Shown: piece after piece, positions 54,116 through 63,459 of the stretch
Layout of the letters: each line of letters begins with the position of its first letter
Numbering within the stretch: position 1 is the stretch's first letter
From: Isosphaeraceae bacterium EP7
GTDB taxonomy: Bacteria > Planctomycetota > Planctomycetia > Isosphaerales > Isosphaeraceae
Reading direction: 5' to 3'
Assembly: GCA_038400315.1 (NCBI GenBank)
Contig: CP151667.1
Location: 4,785,174 to 4,849,173 of the forward strand
DNA length: 64,000 bases
The notes under the pieces: generated by a model
What the model was told of the DNA's origin: nothing
Database searches by the model: none
The model's input: the letters and a program-made list of their open reading frames with translations, nothing else
Translations under genes and position numbers: made by a program

Positions 54116-56821
54116 TCATGACCGAGGGGTCCTGCTCATCAAAACTTGGGCCACCCGTTCGCGGCCGGACGAGACACCGGCCGGTGAAGAATCGGCCTCG
54201 TCCAGTTCGACCTCGGGGAGATTGGCAAGGCGATCACGAACGTATCGGAACGATTCCTCAACTGAGTCGGGCTGGATCAGGACGAGGTCACCCGGACGAA
54301 GTCCATCAATCGCAGCATCGATGGCGGCACGCTCCCCACGCCAGTCGGAGTGCTCGCGAACCCGACTGCAGGTGCTCATTCCGGCCTTGATCAGGGCCAC
54401 GATCTCGCCGTCGGGGCGACCTCGTGTGTACTGATCTTCGTAGAGGATCACCTTGTCGAAGGACTGCCCGAGTACCTCGCCCAGGCGGATGATGTCCGAA
54501 TCTCGGCGGTCGCCCACCGCGGTGAATACCGCCACCCGGCGCTCGTGGGGGAAATGGCCAATCGCTTCCACGAGGGCCATCAAGGCCGATGGATTGTGAC
54601 CGTAGTCCAGGATCACGGTCGCGCCACCGCCGTGGAGCATGTTAAACCGACCCGGGGTTTGCCGGTCATCGGCCCGGAACGATTCGAGTCCGGAACGGAT
54701 TGAGTTCAGGTCCACGCCCGAGGCCCAGGCGGCCCCGACCGCGGCGAGCACATTTTCGACCTGGAAGACGACCCGGCCCCCGTGGGTCATCGGTACATCA
54801 TCGAGTGAGATCAGGATGTTCTCGGTCTGCTGGCCTTGCGCCAGGATAATCGAGCCGTCGCGGACGAACGCGACCCGATGACCGGCCTCCCGGTGTGCGT
54901 CGAGCACGCGTTGGTTCTCATCCAGGGCGAAGAACAAGACTGATCCCTTGCACTTCTCGGCCATCGCGGCAACGAGCGGGTCATTCGCGTTGAGAACGGC
55001 CGTGCCGTCTTCGGCCAGCGAGTCGACGATCGTTTGCTTGACGGCGGCGAGACGTTCGGTGCTCTCGATCCAATTCAGCCCAAGATGGTCCCCTTCGCCG
55101 ATATTCGTCACGACGGCGACGTCGCATTGGTCGAAGGCCAGGCCCTCACGCAAGATTCCGCCTCGCGCGGTCTCCAGGACGGCCAGCTCGACGGCCGGAT
55201 TGAGGAGCACTGACCAGGCGCTCTTGGGGCCGCTGCAATCCCCGGTCTCCACCTGACGGGTGCCGATATAGATCCCGTCGGTGCAGGTCAGGCCCACATT
55301 CTTGCCGGTTTGGCGGGCGAGATGCGCGATGAGCCTCGACGTAGTCGTCTTGCCATTGACTCCCGTGACGGCCACGATCGGGATCCGACCGTCGTCTCCA
55401 GGGGGGAAGAGCATGTCGATAATCGCCCGGCCCACCGGCCTGGGCTGGCCAACCGACGGTTCGAGGTGCATCCGCAGGCCAGGGCCGGCGTTGACCTCGA
55501 CGATGATCCCGGCTTGCTCTTCCAGCGGGCGTGAGATGTCGCGGGCCACCACGTCGATGCCGGCGACGTCCAATCCGATCACCCGTGCGGCGTCCACCGC
55601 CCGTGCGGCGACGTCGGGATGAATCTCGTCAGTCACGTCGATCGCCGTACCGCCCGTGCTGAGGTTGGCATTGCGCCGGATCAGGACGAGGAGTCCGGCC
55701 GCGGGGACGGAATCGGGCTCGAACCCCTGCGAGGACAGGACATCGAGCGAGACCGCATCGAGCTGGATTTTCGACAGGGCTGTCGCGTGATCTTCCCCAC
55801 GTCGAGGGTCGGAGTTGACCACATCGATGAGTTGAGCAATCGACGAGATCCCGTCGCCGATGACATGTGCGGGCTCGCGCCTGGCGACGGCAACGACCTT
55901 GTTGTTGATGACGAGGACCCGATAGTCGGCGCCGGGGGAGAAGCTCTCGACGATGACGTAGGGAGACTCAGCCAGGGCGTGGGCGTACGCCGTACGCACC
56001 TGCTCCTCGGTGGTCAGCTCTGTTGCAACCCCCCTGCCGTGGTTGCCATACTGCGGCTTCACGACGACGGGGCCGCCGATTTCCTGTGCGGCGACCCAGG
56101 CATCCTCGGCACTCTCGACGGCGCGCCCGGTCGCCACCGGGACCCCCACGGCCTTGAGCAACGACCTGGTCATCTCCTTGTCCTGGGCGAGTGCCTCTGC
56201 GATGGCCGAAGTCATCTCGGTCTCGGCGGCGACGATCCGCTTGCGGCGGGCGCCGTGGCCGAGCTGGACGAGGCTGTCCTTGTTCAGTCGCCTGGCGGGA
56301 ATGTTGCGCTCTCGAGCGGCGTCGACGATGGCTCGTGTGCTCGGCCCGAGGCAGACCTGTTGGGCCAGCGACCTGAGGGTTTCGACCGTCGTCCCGACGG
56401 CATACTCGCGTCCTTCGACGGCGGCCATGCACAGGTCGCGAGCGTGTTCAATTGCGGCCCTCGCAACATTCTCGTCCTCGTACTCGATCGCGACCTTGTA
56501 GACCCCATCCTCGGAGGTTTCACGTGCGCGACCGAAGCTGACTTCGTTCCCGGCGAGCGACTGGAGCTCGAGCGTGACATGCTCGAGGATGTGGGCGAGA
56601 TAGGTCCCACGCCGGAGGCGCTCGAAGAACCCACCGCGCGTGCCGACGCTACATCGGTGCTCGACCATGCTGGGCAGCCACCCGGTCAGCCGTTCGTTGA
56701 AGCCGGGCATCTCGTCTGACGAGACGTCCTTGTGCGAACCGAGGTCCACCCAGGCTTCGAGGACGGGAAAATTGGCCCAGACGTTCGGCCCGCGCAGGGC
56801 CAGCACCTTACGAAACTGCAT
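54116..56821 (-). CDS. cphA: Cyanophycin synthetase
   Basis: 901 residues from the ATG at 56821, preceded by GGAG; the frame is open to 57055 with unlike sequence. Makes the storage polymer multi-L-arginyl-poly-L-aspartate. N-terminal cyanophycin domain starts MQFRKVLALRGPNVWANFPV; an ATP-grasp domain follows (VVKPQYGNHGRGVATELT and IVEVNAGPGLRMHLEPSVGQ); then a Mur-ligase-like domain with Walker A TGVNGKTTTSRLIAHLA, the segment LDYGHNPSALMALVEAI and the C-terminal substrate domain (YEDQYTRGRPDGEIVALIKA). All three domains and length fit CphA1. No cyanophycinase is in the window. Divergent from an ABC exporter/DUF1854 pair; see finding. Confidence 0.95.
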   Translation of the reverse strand: MQFRKVLALRGPNVWANFPVLEAWVDLGSHKDVSSDEMPGFNERLTGWLPSMVEHRCSVGTRGGFFERLRRGTYLAHILEHVTLELQSLAGNEVSFGRARETSEDGVYKVAIEYEDENVARAAIEHARDLCMAAVEGREYAVGTTVETLRSLAQQVCLGPSTRAIVDAARERNIPARRLNKDSLVQLGHGARRKRIVAAETEMTSAIAEALAQDKEMTRSLLKAVGVPVATGRAVESAEDAWVAAQEIGGPVVVKPQYGNHGRGVATELTTEEQVRTAYAHALAESPYVIVESFSPGADYRVLVINNKVVAVARREPAHVIGDGISSIAQLIDVVNSDPRRGEDHATALSKIQLDAVSLDVLSSQGFEPDSVPAAGLLVLIRRNANLSTGGTAIDVTDEIHPDVAARAVDAARVIGLDVAGIDVVARDISRPLEEQAGIIVEVNAGPGLRMHLEPSVGQPRPVGRAIIDMLFPPGDDGRIPIVAVTGVNGKTTTSRLIAHLARQTGKNVGLTCTDGIYIGTRQVETGDCSGPKSAWSVLLNPAVELAVLETARGGILREGLAFDQCDVAVVTNIGEGDHLGLNWIESTERLAAVKQTIVDSLAEDGTAVLNANDPLVAAMAEKCKGSVLFFALDENQRVLDAHREAGHRVAFVRDGSIILAQGQQTENILISLDDVPMTHGGRVVFQVENVLAAVGAAWASGVDLNSIRSGLESFRADDRQTPGRFNMLHGGGATVILDYGHNPSALMALVEAIGHFPHERRVAVFTAVGDRRDSDIIRLGEVLGQSFDKVILYEDQYTRGRPDGEIVALIKAGMSTCSRVREHSDWRGERAAIDAAIDGLRPGDLVLIQPDSVEESFRYVRDRLANLPEVELDEADSSPAGVSSGRERVAQVLMSRTPRS

Positions 56822-57498
56822 GCCCGAAGCTCCCGCGACCGCCCCCGTCGTGGTGAGGCCGCCGCGCATTCGTATGGAATCGAGTCGAGACGACGGAATT
56901 CGCGCCGACCCCTCGGGCGAATTCATGCCTCGATTCCGTGGTCCGTTCGCTACGAAGTGAGGGTCACCGAGAAGAGCGACGTGTGTGCGGCGTCCGGCCC
57001 GAACAGGCCCGAAATTCCTGAGCCGATCGGCTCGGGTGAAGTGAATACGGGCCAAACAGGCCGCGGCGTTGGAGGTTCATCGAGATGAAATCCACTCGGG
57101 CCATGTCATTGTCGCCCGCCATCGGATGAGAAGTCGAGCGGCTCGCGAAATTTCCAGGTCATTCGGATTAACATCCCATGTCGGGCGTAACACCAAAGAG
57201 ATTCCGCAATTTCGAGGCCGAAGTAACTCTGACCGTGAATCTCACGCGAACTCGCCTCGAGAGGTTCAGATTGGTCCATCGGAGCATAAAGATGATCCTT
57301 TTGCGAGATCGAACGAAATGAGATCTCACTGCGCTACGAAGATTCTAGACTATCTCGATCGGGATATGAAAAATCAATGTGTGAGACTGCAAATCTTTCG
57401 AGTGTTTCCGGATCACGTGAGGAAAGCACGGCCGATTCCCCTCGGGTCCAGGGGAGATCTTCTCGCGTCGACTGGTCGGGGGCGCTCATCGGGGTAGA
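56822..57498. promoter_or_regulatory. Divergent promoter region between cphA and the ABC exporter
   Basis: 677 bases without a convincing gene. AT content rises between about 57130 and 57400. It must contain both promoters, but no -10/-35 or operator can be assigned by eye. Confidence 0.45.
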
Positions 57499-59850
57499 AT
57501 GATTTTGGGCGGGGTCCGCCGTGGGCATGGTCGTGGGAATCGACCTCCTCGGGAGCGAATGGGATGCCCTCGGAGAAACGGATCGTTGGAGATCTCACCC
57601 GACGGACGCGCGGATGTCCCGCCACGCTGGCGAGCGGCGGTCCGCGACCGCCTCGAATCCGGCGAGTCGATCGTCGCCCATCTGACGATCGATCTGGATG
57701 ACTCCCTGCGCTTTGCCGAATCGTTGCTCGTCCTGACGGATCGTCGCCTCATTGTTTGGTCCTTCGACGGTTCGGTTCGTGACTGGCAGGTGGAACAGGT
57801 CGCGGCGATTGAGGTTCGCGATCGATCGGGCCTCGGCACTCTGGATCTCATCGCCGACGACCGTTTGCTGGCCCGCTGGAAATACACCGCAGCCCGCGTG
57901 TCGTCAGCTCGCCGCCTCGCGGACAAATTCGAGGCGCAGGCCCGGCCGGTCGTTGATGCGACGGCAACATCGGCAGAGCTGGCCGAAGACGCGATCCCGA
58001 CGTGCTCACGGTGCGGCGGTCTTCTGTCCGAGGAGGGGGCCCCCTGCCCCGATTGCGTCCCCGAGCCACGGGCCAAGGCCCTGGCGATGCTTCGTCTGGT
58101 CGGATTTGCCCGCAAGCAAGGGGTCGCGATCTTCATCGGATTCGTGCTGACCGCTCTCGGCACGGCGGCGGGACTCGTTCCGCCGTACCTGACCCAGCCA
58201 TTGATCGACGACGTCCTGGTGCCCCGGCAGGCCGGTCAGCCCGCCGATTTCGGCCTGGTCCGTTGGTACGTCGGCCTGATGGTCGTGGCGTCGGTGCTCT
58301 CGTGGCTGCTCGGCTGGCTCCGCAATTACGTCATGGGACGGGTCAGCGAACGGATCAGCGCCGAGCTGCGCGATCAGCTCTACAAGCACCTCCTCAAGTT
58401 GTCGTTGGAATTCTTCGGCGGCAAGCGCACCGGCGACCTGATGTCACGGATCGGCAGCGATACCGACCGGATCTGCACGTTTCTGTCGGTGAATCTCGTC
58501 GACTTCGCCAATGACCTTCTGATGATCGCCGGCACGGCCTGGATCTTGACGATGGCCTCACCCACCCTGGCGGCTGCGGCCCTGATCCCGCTGCCGCTCG
58601 GATTGATCGTCGTGCACTGGGTCCGAGGGAAGCTGAGGCGTGGATTCGCCGCGGGATCGCGGGCCTGGTCGGCCATGACGAGCGTCCTGGCCGACACGAT
58701 CCCGGGGATCCGGGTGGTCAAGGCGTTCGCGCAAGAGGGTCGCGAGTTCGATCGGTTTCAGCGTTCGAATTTGAATGTGGTGCTCGTCAACGACCGGGTG
58801 AACAACACCTGGGCCTTCTTCGGGCCGATGATCGGCCTGCTCTCTCAGGTCGGACTGCTTTTCGTCTGGGTCGTCGGTGCATGGCTTGTGTTCGATCACA
58901 ATTTCAAGGTCGGGCTCCTGACCATGTTTCTCACGTACCTGGGCCGGTTCTATACCCGCCTTGAGTCGATGAGTCGCATGGTGCAGGCCACCCAACGCGC
59001 GGCCGCCGGTGCCCAGCGCATCTTCGAGATCCTGGACCGCTCTCCCAGGGTCGCCGAGCCGACGAACCCGATCCTGCCCGGCAACCTGAAGGGGATGATT
59101 GAGCTGCGAGGGGTCGGGTTCAGGCACGGGAACCGGCGCATCCTGGAAGATATCAACCTCAAAATTCGCCCGGGCGAGATGATCGGCCTGGTCGGGCCGA
59201 GCGGGGCGGGCAAGAGCACGCTCGTCAACCTGATCTGCCGATTTTACGACGTGCTCGACGGTGCCATCCTGGTCGACGGCACCGACATTCGATCGTTTCC
59301 CATCTCGGCCTATCGCCAACACATCGGCATCGTCTTGCAGGAACCATTCCTCTTCTTCGGCACCATCGCCGAGAACATCTCCTACGGCAAGCCGGGGGCC
59401 TCGCGGGCGGAAATTGTGGCGGCGGCCCGTGCGGCTCGCGCCCATGAGTTCATCCTGCGGTTAGCCGATGGATACGACTCGCTTGTCGGGGAACGCGGCC
59501 AGTCCCTCTCGGGCGGCGAGCGGCAGCGAATCTCGATCGCCCGGGCCCTGCTCATCGATCCGACCATCCTGATCCTGGATGAGGCGACTTCATCGGTCGA
59601 CACCGAGACCGAACGCGAGATCCAGGAGGCCCTGGATAACCTGATCAAGGGACGCACGACGATCGCGATTGCGCATCGCCTGAGCACGTTGCGCAAGGCC
59701 GACCGGGTCGTGGTCCTCGAAGACGGACGGATCAGCGAGATCGGTCCGCATCGTGAGCTTGTTGGCCATTCGGGCACCTACTCCCGCTTGCACCGGGCTC
59801 AACTCGAACTAGCCGTCGGGGCGGATCTCGTCGGGGCAGACATCGAATGA
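57499..59850 (+). CDS. ABC exporter fused to a PH-like domain and a zinc ribbon
   Basis: 783 residues if the ATG at 57499 is used; ATG at 57559 is also possible, and neither has an ideal ribosome site. Residues about 55-140 form a small beta-rich PH-like domain (LLVLTDRRLIVWSFDG pattern). Cysteines at 169, 172, 183 and 186 (CSRC and CPDC) make a zinc ribbon. A six-segment ABC transmembrane domain of MsbA type begins near 205; the nucleotide domain has Walker A LVGPSGAGKSTLVN near 566, signature LSGGERQR near 669 and Walker B ILILDEATSSVD. Exporter-type half-transporter working as a dimer; substrate unknown. Overlaps DUF1854 by four bases. Confidence 0.92.
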   Translation: MILGGVRRGHGRGNRPPRERMGCPRRNGSLEISPDGRADVPPRWRAAVRDRLESGESIVAHLTIDLDDSLRFAESLLVLTDRRLIVWSFDGSVRDWQVEQVAAIEVRDRSGLGTLDLIADDRLLARWKYTAARVSSARRLADKFEAQARPVVDATATSAELAEDAIPTCSRCGGLLSEEGAPCPDCVPEPRAKALAMLRLVGFARKQGVAIFIGFVLTALGTAAGLVPPYLTQPLIDDVLVPRQAGQPADFGLVRWYVGLMVVASVLSWLLGWLRNYVMGRVSERISAELRDQLYKHLLKLSLEFFGGKRTGDLMSRIGSDTDRICTFLSVNLVDFANDLLMIAGTAWILTMASPTLAAAALIPLPLGLIVVHWVRGKLRRGFAAGSRAWSAMTSVLADTIPGIRVVKAFAQEGREFDRFQRSNLNVVLVNDRVNNTWAFFGPMIGLLSQVGLLFVWVVGAWLVFDHNFKVGLLTMFLTYLGRFYTRLESMSRMVQATQRAAAGAQRIFEILDRSPRVAEPTNPILPGNLKGMIELRGVGFRHGNRRILEDINLKIRPGEMIGLVGPSGAGKSTLVNLICRFYDVLDGAILVDGTDIRSFPISAYRQHIGIVLQEPFLFFGTIAENISYGKPGASRAEIVAAARAARAHEFILRLADGYDSLVGERGQSLSGGERQRISIARALLIDPTILILDEATSSVDTETEREIQEALDNLIKGRTTIAIAHRLSTLRKADRVVVLEDGRISEIGPHRELVGHSGTYSRLHRAQLELAVGADLVGADIE

Positions 59851-60380
59851 TCGGCGTCAATGAAGAATCCGCTGATGTCACCGAACAATCCGACGGTGCC
59901 GAGCCTGAAATCGCCAACGGTCCTTTCGGCCTGGTTCACGATGCCCGAGGGAGGCTCGTCCTCATCGACGCGATGGGCCGCCGTCATGTCGGCGTCGAGC
60001 CGGTCCGCTCGTTTCCGATCACCGATCCCGAGCGCTGGATCGTCTTGCTCGATTCGAGGGGGCGTGAACTGGCAACGGTCGCCGACCTCTCCTCCTTGCC
60101 TGTAGCCCTGAGGAAGACTCTGGAACAGGAACTCGCGTCGCGCGAATTTACACCCGTGATCCGCAGGATTGTGGACATCGCGGGCGAGAATCTGCCGACC
60201 GAGTGGAAAGTGGAGACCGATCGCGGCCCGACCCGATTCACCCTCGACGACGAGGACAACATCCGCAAGTTAGGATCGGGAAAGCTGATGATCTCCGATG
60301 CCCAGGGAACCCGTTATCTGATCGAGGATTCCAGCTCGATGGATTCGGCCAGTCGGCGTTTCCTCGAGCGTTTCCTCTGA
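59847..60380 (+). CDS. DUF1854-family protein coupled to the ABC exporter
   Basis: 177 residues. Its ATG at 59847 overlaps the stop of the exporter (ATGA), so it is translationally coupled. The DUF1854 core runs from about residue 25: GLVHDARGRLVLIDAMGRRH, then VRSFPITDPERWIVLLDSRG, later VDIAGENLPTEWKVETDRGP and the end LIEDSSSMDSASRRFLERFL. The N-terminal 20 residues are acidic and flexible. Function of the family is unknown; it is often next to this class of exporter and to cphA (see finding). No membrane segment. Confidence 0.9.
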   Translation: MIGVNEESADVTEQSDGAEPEIANGPFGLVHDARGRLVLIDAMGRRHVGVEPVRSFPITDPERWIVLLDSRGRELATVADLSSLPVALRKTLEQELASREFTPVIRRIVDIAGENLPTEWKVETDRGPTRFTLDDEDNIRKLGSGKLMISDAQGTRYLIEDSSSMDSASRRFLERFL

Positions 60381-60496
60381 TCAGAGACCGTCATGCATGG
60401 CGTCCGACGTTGAGTTAAGATGGAAGGAGCCGGGGCGGGGCGGGAGATCGGCCGACCTCGGACCAATGGAACCCGTCAAGGGGAGGGGCGGATGCC

Positions 60497-61897
60497 ATGG
60501 CGACCCCGCACCGTTTCCATCGAAGCACGCCGATCATGGCCGCCGCGTGTCTGGCCGTCTCGGGGCTGATGATCTACGCGATCCTCTCCGATGAGCGGCC
60601 TACGACCGGGGGGGCGGACTCAGGGGGCGGCGATGCCCTGGAAATCGCCGTCTTCCTCGAAGCTCGGTCGGACTGGTCGAACTTCCGCAAGGCGCTGCAT
60701 GCCTGTGCCAGGCTCGGCATCGTTGGCTCTGTCACCGATGGAAATGAGGAACTCGGCGCGATCACGTCGGGCCGAGGCCGCCAGCTCAGGTTTCGACGCC
60801 GGGCTGACGCGGGGAGCCAGGGGCTGCGAGAAGCGGTCAAACGCATGGCCGAACGGCCCGTTCCGCCGCTCGCCGTGATTGGTTCGGCCAACTCGCTCCT
60901 GACCGGCACCCTGGCCGATCAGCTCGCTCGGTCCTTCGCCCCCGACGCGAGAGAGGGGCCCTTGCTCTTCGTCCCATGGGCCAGCGCCGTCCTGATCGAT
61001 GCCGAAGACGGCGAAGTCCCCAGGCGTTTGCTCGACGTTTACCCGGGTCGGACCTTCCGCTTCTGCCCGAACAACCAGCGCGAGGCCGACCTAGTCGTCG
61101 ATGGCCTTCTCGCGCTCGACCCCCGATCAAAGCCTTGTCGCGCCCTCTTGATTGTGGATCGCCGCGACCCGTACTCGGTGGACTTCGCCGACTGCTTCCG
61201 CCGGTCGATCGCGCGGGCGGCGCCAGAGGCAGAGATCGTCGAGCGTGCCGATGGCCTCGACTTCTCAGGGGATGAGACCGGCCGACCTGGCCCGTCTGAA
61301 TACGCGCTCGCCGAGGCCGCCTGGAACTCCGCCGGCGAGGGGCGTGCCAAGGGGGCGACCTGGGTTGTCCTGCCGCTACTCGAGGAACCTGCCAGGCGAG
61401 TCTTGAATGCCCTACTCGATCGCGCCGGCAAGCCAATGAGCGAGTTCGGAGCGGGGCTGCTCCGCGTGATCTGCGGGGATGCGATCGGCTTCGAGGTGCT
61501 CGACGAACTCCAGGCGTCGAGCGGCCCCTTTCCTGTCTGGTGTCCGACGTCGGGGGCCGTCCTTACGGGGGGGCGTGCCGGTGAGAGGCTCACGCCCGAC
61601 ACCCAGGTTCTCGCCGAGATCATCGTGGCGCTTGCAATCGCCGTCGACTCGATCGATGCTCCACGTCCGACTCCCTCGGATCTGCACAAAGCGGTCGAGG
61701 CGCTCGATCTCCCGGCCGACGACCCGAGGGCGTTCGGCCGCCCGCTCGCGTTTACACGAGGCCATGAGCGGAAGGGCGATCTGGCCGGTCACGTCCTGGC
61801 CTATCGGCCCGAGGAAGGCGGAGTTGTCGCCCTGGAACGCGACAGCCAGGGGGCCTGGATCGCGACGCCGGCGGCGGTCGCCCGTCCCACGGAATGA
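60497..61897 (+). CDS. Membrane-anchored periplasmic-binding-like sensor protein
   Basis: 466 residues. One N-terminal hydrophobic segment (PIMAAACLAVSGLMIYAIL, about 13-31) anchors the protein; no lipobox cysteine is convincing. The rest fits a type-I periplasmic-binding (Leu/Ile/Val- or receptor-ligand-binding) fold: ALEIAVFLEARSDW, VIGSANSLLTGTLADQLAR, LLFVPWASAVLIDA, TFRFCPNNQREADLVVDGLL and VLPLLEEPARRVLNALL. The stop overlaps the histidine kinase start by four bases, so it is likely the sensory partner of that kinase. Ligand unknown. It is 116 bases after the DUF1854 gene. Confidence 0.72.
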   Translation: MATPHRFHRSTPIMAAACLAVSGLMIYAILSDERPTTGGADSGGGDALEIAVFLEARSDWSNFRKALHACARLGIVGSVTDGNEELGAITSGRGRQLRFRRRADAGSQGLREAVKRMAERPVPPLAVIGSANSLLTGTLADQLARSFAPDAREGPLLFVPWASAVLIDAEDGEVPRRLLDVYPGRTFRFCPNNQREADLVVDGLLALDPRSKPCRALLIVDRRDPYSVDFADCFRRSIARAAPEAEIVERADGLDFSGDETGRPGPSEYALAEAAWNSAGEGRAKGATWVVLPLLEEPARRVLNALLDRAGKPMSEFGAGLLRVICGDAIGFEVLDELQASSGPFPVWCPTSGAVLTGGRAGERLTPDTQVLAEIIVALAIAVDSIDAPRPTPSDLHKAVEALDLPADDPRAFGRPLAFTRGHERKGDLAGHVLAYRPEEGGVVALERDSQGAWIATPAAVARPTE

Positions 61898-63459
61898 TCA
61901 TGAACGCGCCTCGATACGCCCTCGACTGGCTCGGCCGGCTGCACAGGATCGTCGGCGGGCCCGGCCTGATGATCGCCCTGACGTCACTCGTCTCGTTCGT
62001 CTTCGGGCTTTTCATGCTGGTCCGCGAATATGACAAGCCTCGAGACTCGGGCCGTGCCGTGATGCGCTCGGTGCTCAAAGTCTGGGCCCGCGCCCCCTAT
62101 TACCCGGGCCTGAACCTCATCGACTGGGCTGACCGATGGCGTGAGGCCCGGCCCGAAGATCGGGAGCCTTACGTCGTCGAGCTGAACTCCGCGTTAATGC
62201 GCCTGGGCGGGGAACTGATCCGGCAGGAGGAGCGGTTCCCGCTCGTACGCGTCGAATCCATGGAATTGAAGCCCGGCTCCGGTGAGACTCTCGTCCGATG
62301 GACCTCAGACCCTGAAGTCAATGAGGCGGCTGGGACAGTCGTCGAGAATATCCGCCTGCTTGAAGCCTCCGGGTCGCAACCTTCCGTCGACCTCGTGGCG
62401 CGATATCGCCTGGAGTCCGAGCTAACTCGTGGCCTGATGGGCCTGGAAACCTCCTACAGGCGGCTGCTTCTGGCCCTCGCTGGACTCTCGGGCTACTCGC
62501 TGCTCTGCCTCGGATACATGGCCCTCCAGGCCAGGAATTTGAGGGACAGGGCGGCCGTTGAGGCGGCCCGCGAGGCGACGCTCGACCTGGCCGATCGGGC
62601 CTGCCACGAACTCGGCAACGGCGTCTTCGTGCTCTCCAACGAGCGTCGCAACCTCGTCTCACACCTCGAATTGGTCGACCGGTTTCTGACCGAGGAAGCG
62701 GACGCCTTCCAGACTGCGGCGCGGAGGGCGGGGCTCGATTCCGGGGCAATCGCCCGGCTGGAACATGCGCTGCGACGCGAACGCGAGCACCGGCAGATCG
62801 ATCCCGAAGCCGACCTTCGGCCCAGCCTGGCCCTGGCCCGTGACGTCTGCCGTCAGATCGCGGCCTGCTCTGATTTCTTGACCCTCACCGTCCGCGACCT
62901 CGACGGCCACCTCAAGGATGCCTGCTTGCCTGTCGCCATTGAGCCCGTAAATCTTGGCGATTGCCTGAGCGAGGCGGGCACCATGCTCGGTCCAAGACTG
63001 ACCGACGTCGTCTTCCAGGCCGAGATCGATCCTGACAGCACGGTAACAATGCGGGTCCTTGCCGATCGAAGGCTCCTGCTTCACGCCCTGATCAACCTGC
63101 TCAAGAACGCCCAGGAAGCGACCGCCGGAGATCCCAACGCGCGAGTGGTCGTGTCATGGCGGCGCCATGGCAACCATGCCGAGATCGACGTCGCGGACAA
63201 CGGCCCAGGCCTGCCCGCAGGGCTCGATGCCGCGATTTTCGACGGTGGCCGGAGTACCAAAGGACCTGGCCGAGGTCGAGGACTGGCCATCGTCCGCGAT
63301 GCGATCCGGTCCCAGGGGGGGACGATCTCGTCGCACCAGCCCGGGGGGCACGGGGCCCTCTTTCGGATTCGACTTCCGCTCGACCCGGAAGCGATAAAGG
63401 GTTCAACTGAGACAATGGGGCACTTGAATTCGACCGTCAGCGTGACTCACGGTCGTTGA
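61894..63459 (+). CDS. Sensor histidine kinase coupled to the periplasmic-binding-like protein
   Basis: 521 residues; ATG at 61894 overlaps the upstream stop by four bases (ATGA), ATG at 61900 is alternative. Two membrane segments (about 25-43 and 195-212) bracket a roughly 150-residue extracytoplasmic region. The H-box is ACHELGNGVFVLSNER, a variant of the usual HE-x-x-N, then the ATPase domain with LHALINLLKNAQEATAG (N-box), VADNGPGLP (G1) and GRGRGLAIVRDAI (G2). The convergent sigma-54-type gene overlaps its last 23 bases. Phosphotransfer partner not evident; the partial regulator is a candidate. Confidence 0.88.
   Translation: MIMNAPRYALDWLGRLHRIVGGPGLMIALTSLVSFVFGLFMLVREYDKPRDSGRAVMRSVLKVWARAPYYPGLNLIDWADRWREARPEDREPYVVELNSALMRLGGELIRQEERFPLVRVESMELKPGSGETLVRWTSDPEVNEAAGTVVENIRLLEASGSQPSVDLVARYRLESELTRGLMGLETSYRRLLLALAGLSGYSLLCLGYMALQARNLRDRAAVEAAREATLDLADRACHELGNGVFVLSNERRNLVSHLELVDRFLTEEADAFQTAARRAGLDSGAIARLEHALRREREHRQIDPEADLRPSLALARDVCRQIAACSDFLTLTVRDLDGHLKDACLPVAIEPVNLGDCLSEAGTMLGPRLTDVVFQAEIDPDSTVTMRVLADRRLLLHALINLLKNAQEATAGDPNARVVVSWRRHGNHAEIDVADNGPGLPAGLDAAIFDGGRSTKGPGRGRGLAIVRDAIRSQGGTISSHQPGGHGALFRIRLPLDPEAIKGSTETMGHLNSTVSVTHGR

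Noticed and set aside
57069-57497. A 142-codon plus-strand frame
   Set aside because: No ribosome site, no recognisable family, and it lies within a divergent promoter region.
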